Assembly: GCF_034670185.1 (NCBI RefSeq)
Contig: NZ_JAXMNY010000002.1
Span: forward strand, 558,001-622,000
Source: Nisaea sp.
GTDB taxonomy: Bacteria > Pseudomonadota > Alphaproteobacteria > Thalassobaculales > Thalassobaculaceae
DNA length: 64,000 nt
Direction of reading: 5' to 3'
The notes beneath the pieces were generated by a model, which made no database searches, was not told the origin of the DNA, and worked only from the letters and a program-made list of their open reading frames with translations. Every line of letters starts with the position of its first letter. Within the stretch, counting starts at the first letter, position 1. Below are positions 56,999 to 64,000 of the stretch, piece after piece. A program made the position numbers and the translations under genes.

Positions 56999-57283
56999 TC
57001 AGGCACGCTCCCAGACACTCACATTCTTTTGCTCGATCATCGGCGCGACGCGACTGTCGAAGGCCTTGAAATGGTCGCTTGCGAGATGGTCCTTGAAGGC
57101 CCCTTCGTCGTCATAGAGCTCATAAAGAAAGCAATGCGCCGGGTCTTGCGGATCGAAGCAGACATCGAACTGATTGCATCCGGGCTCGAACCTCAACGAG
57201 GCCACCGCATTCTCCAGCATTGCCTCCCTGAACGCCGCCGCCATGGCCGGCCGGATATGAAATTCGACGGTGATGACATACAT
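56999..57283 (-). CDS. Antibiotic biosynthesis monooxygenase (ABM) domain protein
   Basis: The 94-residue protein is a single ABM domain, YgiN-like: VITVEFHIRPAMAAAFREAM, EPGCNQFDVCFDPQDP, FLYELYDDEGAFKDHLASDHF. Such small dimers oxidise quinols or other aromatics without a cofactor. It lies 39 bases downstream of the TauE/SafE gene and is likely co-transcribed. Confidence 0.88.
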   Translation of the reverse strand: MYVITVEFHIRPAMAAAFREAMLENAVASLRFEPGCNQFDVCFDPQDPAHCFLYELYDDEGAFKDHLASDHFKAFDSRVAPMIEQKNVSVWERA

Positions 57284-57322
57284 CGCTTTCGTCCCTCCAA
57301 GGGCAAAGTGGATCGGTCCGGA

Positions 57323-58087
57323 TCAGGACCCGATCAGGCTGCTGACGCCGACCCAGAGCAGACGCGCCGCCAGCAATGTCAGAACGGTCTTGAAGCCGAT
57401 CGCAAAAGCACGCTCGGGCATCCATTCCAGCACTTTCTTGCCGGTTGCCGTGCCGAGGAACCCTGTCGCAATCATGGCGACGATCAACGGGATCCATTCC
57501 GGAAAGGCGAAGCCGACGATGCCGAACGCGACGACCTTCACACCGTGCTGCACCGTCATGCAGGCACTGTGGGTCGCCACCGTGACCATCTTGCCGTAGC
57601 GATCAGGCGGCAGAAAGGCGGCCAGCAGCGGGCCGGTCGCGCCAACGAACATCGTGGCGAAACTTGTAACCGCGCCGACCCCGATAAAACCCGCCGCCGG
57701 CACCTTGTGCTTGCCGAGCTTCGGTCCCCAGACCGTGTAAAGGATGAAGCAGGCCAGCACCGCCTGCAGGGCCGCCTGCGGCAAGGAAACGACAATCTGC
57801 GCCGCAAGCGCGACACCGATCAGGGCGCCGATCAGAAAAAACCAGAAGAGCTTCCGCTCCGTGTGCTCACGCATCACAAAGGCGCGCCCGGCATTGGAGC
57901 CGAACTGGACAACGCCATGTACCGGGATCACCGCCAGCGGCGGCAGCACGGAGCCGATCGCGACCAACATCATGACCCCTCCCCCAAGACCGAAGGCCAC
58001 AGTCACAGCGGACGTCACATAGCTGAAAAGGATCAGCGATATACACGCCCATAGCGGCACGGAGTCAGGCAATAAGGATTCAATCAC
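57323..58087 (-). CDS. TauE/SafE family anion exporter
   Basis: The 254-residue inner-membrane protein has eight hydrophobic segments in two halves, a TauE/SafE feature. The first half has the family's FGLGGGVMMLVAIG motif, the second half GAVTSFATMFVGATGPLLAA. Members export sulfite, sulfoacetate or other organic anions. The substrate is unknown. It appears to form an operon with the ABM gene. Confidence 0.86.
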   Translation of the reverse strand: MIESLLPDSVPLWACISLILFSYVTSAVTVAFGLGGGVMMLVAIGSVLPPLAVIPVHGVVQFGSNAGRAFVMREHTERKLFWFFLIGALIGVALAAQIVVSLPQAALQAVLACFILYTVWGPKLGKHKVPAAGFIGVGAVTSFATMFVGATGPLLAAFLPPDRYGKMVTVATHSACMTVQHGVKVVAFGIVGFAFPEWIPLIVAMIATGFLGTATGKKVLEWMPERAFAIGFKTVLTLLAARLLWVGVSSLIGS

Positions 58088-58289
58088 GGACGGCGTCCCC
58101 CAACGCAGGAATTCATCAAAAGCGGCCGCAGCTTACCCCATCACCGCCCCGCTGCCACCCTATCGCTTTGGTGACTTGTGCCAGAGCACGCGCCATGTAG
58201 ATTGAGGACCCGATTGCGGGCATATTGCTACCGTACTCTGCATCAACCCGGCACCGTCTCCCCATGGACGGCACCAATTGGAGACCACT

Positions 58290-61200
58290 GTGAAGAAACT
58301 GGTTCTCACGGTTCTGGCGCTGATTGTCGTTCTGGGCGTTGTCGTCCTTGTCGGGCCCAGTTTTGTCGACTGGAACAGTTACAAGGCCGAGATCACCCGG
58401 ACCGTCGAGGAACAGACCGGCCGCCGGCTCGAAATTGACGGCGATATCAGTTTCCAGGTGCTCCCGGCCCCCCGGCTGTCGGTTGAAAAGCTGAAGCTCG
58501 CAAATGTCGAGGGCGGCAGCGCCGACACCTTCGTTTCGGCGGGCGCGCTGCAAATCCATGTCGCACTCGCGCCGCTACTGAGCGGCAAGGTCAAGGTGGC
58601 GTCCGTCACCCTGAAAGACCCGGTTGTCGCGCTTGAGCAGTTTCCGGACGGCCGCAACAACTGGACATTCAGCACCCCCGCCAGCAAGCCGGAAGAGACG
58701 GCGGGCTCCGCCGGGAACACAAGCGCTGACAGCGGAGGGGATATCGATTTCAGCCTCGATGGCGCTACCATCGCGAACGGCCGCATCTCCTTTTTCGATC
58801 ACGCAACGGGAGAAACACATAGCGTTGCCAGCCTGGATGTCGCCCTCAGTGCCAGCAGCCTGAACGGCCCCTTCAAGCTGACAGGCGATTTCACCTACAA
58901 GGACATCCCGATCACGCTGTCCGCCGCGACCGGCACAATCGACGCCGGCCACGCGACACCGCTGGAGACCATCGTCACCCTCGGTAACAAGGCGGCGGAG
59001 CTGAGCTATAGCGGCACCCTCGTGCTTGGCGACATGCCGCGGCTGATGGGCACCATCGGCGCCACCGGCAAGGATCTTGCCGCCGCCGGCGCGACACTGG
59101 CCCCGCTCGGCACGGGCACCGACAGTCTTCCGGCCGCGCTGGCCGGACCGTTCAAGCTGTCGGCAAAACTGGAAGCCTCCGCCGAGCGCGCTGTTCTCGA
59201 TGAGCTTGCCCTGAGCGCGGGCGGACTCTCCGCGAAAGGTGCCGTAACGGCCCTTCTCGCTGGCGGCATAGACGTCGACGCGAGACTGGCCCTGGAACGG
59301 TTCGTGCTGGATGACGTGCTGGCAGCACTGGCCAGCGGCAAAGAAGCTGGCGGAGCTACACCCGCCGCCACACCGGCCCCCGCAAACACAGCCACTGCGA
59401 ATTTCGCCCTCCCGGCCGGGATCAATGCGGATCTGGTTCTGACAGCCGATGCCGTCGATTATCGCGGCGGGGTCATTCGCCAGCCTCGGCTCGAGGCCTC
59501 GCTCGCCAATGGGGCGGCAGTGCTGAAAGTGTTCAGCGCGCAAATGCCCGGAGGCTCCGACCTCAGCCTTTCCGGCACCTTGAAAAGCGCAAGCGGCAGC
59601 CCGCAATTCACCGGCCGTGCCGACTTCGTTTCAGACAATCTGCGCGGAACGCTCGGCTGGCTCGATATCGAAATCGACTCTATTGCCGCCGACCGGCTGC
59701 GCAAGGGCAGCCTCGGCGCCAACATTTCGGCAAGCCCGGAACAGATCCAGCTGACCGACTGGACCATGGATCTCGACAACACCCGGGTCCGGGGCGGCCT
59801 TACCCTGCTTCTGCGGGACCGTCCGGCCTTCGGTCTGGCGCTGGATCTCGGCAAGATCAATCTGGATGCCTATCTGCCCCCGGAAGATCAGGCGGGAAAG
59901 ACAACGCCCGCCGCATCCGGCAAACCCGCGTCGTCCGGCCCCTCCCCGATGGAACAGGCTGCGGTTGCCCTGAACAGTTTCGATGCGAATATCCGTATCG
60001 GGTTTGACGAAATCACGGTGCGCAAGACCCCGATTATCGGCGGTCAGCTTGAGGCACGCATCCAGAACGGAGCACTCTCCGTCAGCAAGCTCGCCATCGC
60101 CGACCTCGGCGGTGCGAAGGTCACTCTGAGCGGCTCCCTCGCCGGGGCGGTGTCGGACCCGAATACGAAACTGGAGTTCCAGATCGATGCCAAGTCGGTG
60201 ACCCGTCTGGCACGCCTCGCCGGCATTGAGCCGAGCGAGACGCTGCAACGTATCGGCGGCGCCACACTGACCGGCAGCATCCTCGGCGACCTGTCCGCCC
60301 TGACCATCGATGCGACGGCAAAAGCAGCCGGCGCGACGGCTTCGGTCAAAGGCATCCTGCACCCGCTGGCGCAACCGCTGAATGTCGATCTGGCGCTCAA
60401 GCTGCAACATCCGAGCGTGGACAAGCTCGCGGCGACCCTGTCTCCCGGTGCGGTCCCGAAGGACGTTACGCTCGGCTCCCTGGCGCTTGCGGCGACCGTG
60501 ATGTCGGCGCCGGACGGCGCCTATGGCGTCGACGCGACGATGGATCTCGGCGGCGGCCAGCTCGGCCTGAAGGGGACGATCGCTCCCGGTCCCGAGCAGA
60601 CGGCGCTTGCACTCGACACGCGCTATGCTCATCCGGATGTGGTTGCCCTGATACGCGGGTTTTCGCCAGGTTACGCCCCGACCAAGCGCGATCTTGGTCC
60701 GGCAACCCTGGTAAGCCGCCTGGAAGGCAATACCGATACTCTGAAAATCAACGGCCTGCGGCTCGGTCTTGGACCGATCTCGCTGACAGGGACGGCCTCG
60801 CTCGCCCTCACCGGACCGCGCCCGAAACTGACGTTCGCCGCTGAATCAGGCACCATTGCCATTGACCCCTGGCTGCCCAAGGGTAGTGCCGCACCCGCCG
60901 GCGGCGTTGCCCCGGTTGTGCCGGTGAAAAGCAGCTCACGGACATGGTCGCGGGAGTCGATCGACACATCGGGACTGCTCGCCGCCGATGCGAATATCAG
61001 CCTGAAGGCGGAAAAGGTTCTCTACGGCGCCTATGAGCTGGACAAGCTGGACCTGGCCGCAGCGCTGGAGAATGGCGCATTGACCGTATCCCGCCTGACC
61101 TCCGGTCTGTTCGGCGGCACCCTGAACGGCACGGCCTCCCTGAAACACGGCGCCACGCCATCGGCCGGCCTCACCCTCGCCATCAAGAACGCCGATGTGA

Positions 61201-61877
61201 AACAGGCCGCGGCCTCCGCTGCGACCGGCGCGCCCCAGGTCACCGGCACCCTGGATTATGAAACCAGCCTGAACACCAAAGGCCGCAGCGAATACGCATT
61301 GGTTTCCGGACTGCAGGGCAGCGGCGCCGTGAAAGTGGTCAACGGCAGCGTCGAAGGCTTCGACCTGCCTGCGGTAAGCGAGCAGTTGAAGCAGCTCGAC
61401 CGCTCCGTCGATTTCCTGGTGCTGGCCCAGAGGGCCATGCAGGGCGGCACGACACCGTTCGAAAGCCTGACCGCGAGCTACAAGATCACCAACGGAGTGC
61501 TGCAGTCGGAAGACATCTCGCTCAAGTCGAAGGCCGCCGAGGGCCGCGGCACCGCCGTCGTCAATCTGCCGCCGCAGGAAATGGATGTCCGCACCCAGTT
61601 CTGGCTCAGCGAGCATCCGAACTCGCCGCCCATCGGCCTGCGGCTCACCGGGCCACTCGACAATCCGCGCAAAATCCTCGATGCCAACAAGCTGCAGACT
61701 TTCGTCCTGCAGCGGGTAATCGAGCGCGGTATCCTCAGGCAGTTCAACAAGAGCCCGGACAGCAGCAGCGACGGCACAACCACAACGACACCCGATTCCG
61801 CGCCGAGCCAACCGGTCGAGAAGATCGATCCGCAAAAGGCGCTGCGCGGCGTGCTGAAAGGGTTACTCGGGAACTGA
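58290..61877 (+). CDS. AsmA family protein
   Basis: The 1195-residue protein has an N-terminal membrane anchor (LVLTVLALIVVLGVVVLVG) and the AsmA domain (FVDWNSYKAEITRTVEEQTG, LEIDGDISF), then long repeated beta-strand sequence and the C-terminal AsmA-like domain (VNGSVEGFDLPAVSEQLKQ). AsmA-type proteins lie between the membranes and help lipid traffic and outer-membrane assembly. The GTG at 58290 with GGAG is preferred to the TTG at 58278. Its 3' end overlaps the convergent ribbon-helix-helix gene by 15 bases. Confidence 0.9.
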   Translation: MKKLVLTVLALIVVLGVVVLVGPSFVDWNSYKAEITRTVEEQTGRRLEIDGDISFQVLPAPRLSVEKLKLANVEGGSADTFVSAGALQIHVALAPLLSGKVKVASVTLKDPVVALEQFPDGRNNWTFSTPASKPEETAGSAGNTSADSGGDIDFSLDGATIANGRISFFDHATGETHSVASLDVALSASSLNGPFKLTGDFTYKDIPITLSAATGTIDAGHATPLETIVTLGNKAAELSYSGTLVLGDMPRLMGTIGATGKDLAAAGATLAPLGTGTDSLPAALAGPFKLSAKLEASAERAVLDELALSAGGLSAKGAVTALLAGGIDVDARLALERFVLDDVLAALASGKEAGGATPAATPAPANTATANFALPAGINADLVLTADAVDYRGGVIRQPRLEASLANGAAVLKVFSAQMPGGSDLSLSGTLKSASGSPQFTGRADFVSDNLRGTLGWLDIEIDSIAADRLRKGSLGANISASPEQIQLTDWTMDLDNTRVRGGLTLLLRDRPAFGLALDLGKINLDAYLPPEDQAGKTTPAASGKPASSGPSPMEQAAVALNSFDANIRIGFDEITVRKTPIIGGQLEARIQNGALSVSKLAIADLGGAKVTLSGSLAGAVSDPNTKLEFQIDAKSVTRLARLAGIEPSETLQRIGGATLTGSILGDLSALTIDATAKAAGATASVKGILHPLAQPLNVDLALKLQHPSVDKLAATLSPGAVPKDVTLGSLALAATVMSAPDGAYGVDATMDLGGGQLGLKGTIAPGPEQTALALDTRYAHPDVVALIRGFSPGYAPTKRDLGPATLVSRLEGNTDTLKINGLRLGLGPISLTGTASLALTGPRPKLTFAAESGTIAIDPWLPKGSAAPAGGVAPVVPVKSSSRTWSRESIDTSGLLAADANISLKAEKVLYGAYELDKLDLAAALENGALTVSRLTSGLFGGTLNGTASLKHGATPSAGLTLAIKNADVKQAAASAATGAPQVTGTLDYETSLNTKGRSEYALVSGLQGSGAVKVVNGSVEGFDLPAVSEQLKQLDRSVDFLVLAQRAMQGGTTPFESLTASYKITNGVLQSEDISLKSKAAEGRGTAVVNLPPQEMDVRTQFWLSEHPNSPPIGLRLTGPLDNPRKILDANKLQTFVLQRVIERGILRQFNKSPDSSSDGTTTTTPDSAPSQPVEKIDPQKALRGVLKGLLGN

Positions 61878-62108
61878 CGGTTTTCCGGTCAGCAGTTCAG
61901 ACAGAACGAACACGCGCAGCGCACTTGAAAGATTGCCGCTGCGCGTTGCATCCACCTCGGAGACGAGACCGTTGATCGAGAGATCCCTGGCAGCGGCAAT
62001 CTCCTTCAACACATCCCAGAACGCCTCTTCCAGCGATACGGAGGTGACATGGCCGGAGACCGTCACGGTCCTTTTGCGTATGCGCGCCGGGTCCGGCATC
62101 CCGATCAC
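61863..62108 (-). CDS. Ribbon-helix-helix domain protein
   Basis: The 81-residue protein has the RHH_4-type pattern RTVTVSGHVTSVSLEEAFWDVLKEIA, with SINGLVSEVDATRSGNLSSALRVF. It is probably a small DNA-binding protein, but no target is evident. It starts at a GTG overlapping the stop of the RNA methyltransferase gene by four bases (GTGA) and ends inside asmA on the other strand. Confidence 0.85.
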   Translation of the reverse strand: MIGMPDPARIRKRTVTVSGHVTSVSLEEAFWDVLKEIAAARDLSINGLVSEVDATRSGNLSSALRVFVLSELLTGKPSVPE

Positions 62109-63487
62109 CCGTCACGCCGAACGAAATGGGCAACAAGCTCGATATGCGGCGTCCAGAGAAACTGGTCGATCGGGGTGACCTCAACGCAGTCGTAACCGCC
62201 ATCCACCAGCGTCCGTGCGTCCCGGGCAAAAGTCGCCGGATTGCAGGACACATAGACGATCCGCTGCACCTTCGATTCCGCCAGCGCGACCGCCTGCTCC
62301 CGGGCGCCGGCGCGGGGCGGATCAAGCACCACAGCATCGAACTTGCCGAGTTCCTTTCCGGCAAAGGGGCGCTGGGTCAGGTCGCGCCGCTCGGTCCGGA
62401 CACGGCCGCCGAGCCTGGCCGCATCGGCGCCAGACCGGATCGCCGCGAGCAGACTATCATCGCCTTCCACCGCGAGCCGCTCCGCCGTTCCGTCCAGCGC
62501 AAGGCACAGGGTGCCGCATCCGGCATAAAGATCGAGCACAGAGCGGGCGCCGTCGGTACCTTCGCGGACCAGCTGCTGAATCGCCGCCTCGCCATCCACC
62601 GTCGCCTGCAGAAAAGCGCCAGGCGGCGGCGCCACGGAAACCGGACCGAACTTGATCGTCGGCGTGCGGCGCTGGGCCAGCGGCACCGGGTCCGGCAGAG
62701 TGTCGCCCTCGGCATGATAGGAGAGCCGGGTCAAATCCTGCTCTTCGGCGAAGGCCGCGAGCCGCTCGCGGAAATCGAGATCGGGGTGGTCCGGCAGGCG
62801 GAGCAGCAGATCAAGCCCGTTATCCAGCTCGTTCACCACGCAATCGACGGATTGCCCGGACTCCAGCACATCGGCGAAAAGCTGCCGCAGCGGCGCCATC
62901 AGGGCGAAGACGGCCGGCCGCAGGACCGGACATTCGCGGATCTCGACAATCCGGTTGCTGCCGCGTTCATGAAAACCGGCGACCAGTTTCTTGCCGGTCA
63001 TGCGGAGCACGAAATCGGCCCTGCGCCGGGCGCCGGGCGCGCAGGTCCGCAGCGCCGCGACCGGCACCGACCCGAGGCCGGCGCGGCCAAGATATTGCGT
63101 CACCTGATCCCGCTTCCAGGCCTGATAAGCGCCAGTCTCCAGATGCTGCACGGCGCAACCGCCGCAGATCATGAAATGCTCGCAGGCCGGATCGACCCGT
63201 TCCGGAGCCGGCTCCACCAGCTCGATCAGATCGCAGGCCACGCCCTCGCCACGGTCGGACACCGGGCGCACCCGGACCCGCTCGCCGGGCAAGGCAAAGG
63301 GAATGAAAAGCGGACGGGTCTCGCTGACATAGCCGGTCTTGATCTCAGCCTGGGCCAACCCGTCGCCGCGCCCGCCAAGCCGCTCGACCACAACTTCGAG
63401 GAGCGGCGTATTCGCTGGATATCCCCGACGTTGTGCCGGCCGTTGTGCCGGCCGGCCCCGCTTGCTTCTCTGCCGTCCTCGGCCCAT
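62105..63487 (-). CDS. Class I SAM-dependent RNA methyltransferase, TrmA/RlmC/RlmD family
   Basis: The 460-residue enzyme makes 5-methyluridine in RNA. It has a TRAM-like start region, 4Fe-4S cysteines Cys102, Cys108 and Cys111 plus one in IRECPVL, the SAM motif VLDLYAGCGTLCLAL, and the catalytic Cys in VYVSCNPATFARD. The exact U (23S or tRNA) is not determined. The ATG at 63487 is chosen; an upstream GTG at 63529 would add 14 residues. The stop couples to the RHH gene. Confidence 0.92.
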   Translation of the reverse strand: MGRGRQRSKRGRPAQRPAQRRGYPANTPLLEVVVERLGGRGDGLAQAEIKTGYVSETRPLFIPFALPGERVRVRPVSDRGEGVACDLIELVEPAPERVDPACEHFMICGGCAVQHLETGAYQAWKRDQVTQYLGRAGLGSVPVAALRTCAPGARRRADFVLRMTGKKLVAGFHERGSNRIVEIRECPVLRPAVFALMAPLRQLFADVLESGQSVDCVVNELDNGLDLLLRLPDHPDLDFRERLAAFAEEQDLTRLSYHAEGDTLPDPVPLAQRRTPTIKFGPVSVAPPPGAFLQATVDGEAAIQQLVREGTDGARSVLDLYAGCGTLCLALDGTAERLAVEGDDSLLAAIRSGADAARLGGRVRTERRDLTQRPFAGKELGKFDAVVLDPPRAGAREQAVALAESKVQRIVYVSCNPATFARDARTLVDGGYDCVEVTPIDQFLWTPHIELVAHFVRRDG

Positions 63488-63557
63488 AAAGCGCGCCCTT
63501 TCTGCATGCGACGTATGGCGCCTAACCACTTCCGGCGGCGCCTGCTATGGTGATGAC

Positions 63558-63980
63558 ATGCGACATGCCACGCTGACAACAACCGAACTGCGGAATCCGG
63601 CGGGACACAGCCATGCCCGGCGTCGGATGATTGCGGCTGTTTTTGGCATTCTGGCTCTGCTGACACAGGCCGGGTTCACGCTCGGTGCCTCCGCCGCCCT
63701 CACTGCGACGCCTCCGGGCAGCCTTACGGCGGACCTCGCCGAACTCTGCCTTGGCGCCATCGATGATGCTGCCGGCGGCCGGAAAGACAGCCAGCAGGAA
63801 AACGCACCCGATTGCAATCATTGCACGCTCTGCGGCGTGGCAGCGGCCACGACCATGCCTTCCGGCAATCCGGACACGGCCGGGCGGATCTCCGCGGCTA
63901 GCCATCTCGCGACGGGGCTATATCAGGCCGATCGTCAGAGTTTCACCCGGTTCCGCAATCCCCGGGCCCCTCCCGCCTGA
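63558..63980 (+). CDS. DUF2946-like small protein with CxxC motif
   Basis: The 140-residue protein has an N-terminal hydrophobic segment (MIAAVFGILALLTQAGFTLG) and a cysteine motif CNHCTLCG, as in DUF2946 proteins, which often accompany copper or TonB uptake genes. It runs to near the window edge. Function is unknown. The ATG at 63558 is used. Confidence 0.7.
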   Translation: MRHATLTTTELRNPAGHSHARRRMIAAVFGILALLTQAGFTLGASAALTATPPGSLTADLAELCLGAIDDAAGGRKDSQQENAPDCNHCTLCGVAAATTMPSGNPDTAGRISAASHLATGLYQADRQSFTRFRNPRAPPA

Positions 63981-64000
63981 GCTTTCAATTCAGCTTGAAG

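Overview
The window is a high-GC chromosomal segment of a free-living alphaproteobacterium, most likely from the Rhodospirillales or a close relative. The evidence is the alphaproteobacterial protein set (L31, two Hsp20s with a DUF1150 partner, MmcB, a FYDLN-acid protein, an NDUFA9-like protein, trifunctional PutA) and the aroA-cmk-rpsA-ihfB-lapA-trpF-trpB-trpA-accD-folC gene order. The genus-level placement is inference. I see no prophage, insertion sequence or CRISPR array. Nearly all of it reads as core chromosome with a few accessory catabolic and signalling genes.

Layout. Bases 1-9185: a truncated MsbA-like ABC exporter, rpmE, a small heat-shock gene under a probable ROSE RNA thermometer, and a gltD-gltB-GST operon for ammonia assimilation. 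Bases 9186-13661: uppP (cell-wall lipid recycling), a fumarylacetoacetate-hydrolase-family/metallo-beta-lactamase pair, an FkbM methyltransferase and a Nudix hydrolase. Bases 13760-18075: a 32-residue membrane peptide, a pentapeptide-repeat protein coupled to the DNA-repair protein MmcB, an unknown 315-residue protein, and a divergent CheZ. Bases 18148-25415: a second Hsp20 with DUF1150, then the conserved envelope/nitrogen cluster (RNase D-like, lptC-lptA-lptB-rpoN-hpf-ptsN) on the minus strand, preceded by tRNA-Leu(CAG).

Bases 25644-29409: an NDUFA9-like protein, an AT-rich non-coding stretch, two uncharacterised membrane proteins, tRNA-Ala(GGC) and the acidic FYDLN protein. Bases 29631-39689: the core biosynthesis and translation block, ending in folC, which appears to start with AUU. 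Bases 39718-45333: two dispersed palindromic repeats, two short-chain dehydrogenases, a cupin, a membrane protein, glutathione-dependent formaldehyde dehydrogenase and a mandelate racemase-type enzyme with a complete active site. Bases 45363-52122: trifunctional putA with a probable self-operator, a secreted serine hydrolase and a PQQ-type sugar dehydrogenase. Bases 52371-64000: a soluble chemoreceptor combining a globin, an MCP core, a PilZ domain and a C-terminal sensor-like domain; a membrane-anchored protease with a DUF350 protein; an unknown membrane protein; a TauE/SafE transporter; a large AsmA protein; and an RNA methyltransferase interlocked with a ribbon-helix-helix gene.

The most interesting items are the globin-MCP-PilZ receptor, the ROSE thermometer, the AUU start of folC, the coupled pentapeptide/MmcB pair and the mandelate racemase-type operon. 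Start codons were chosen by ribosome-binding site and homology; alternatives are noted where they matter.
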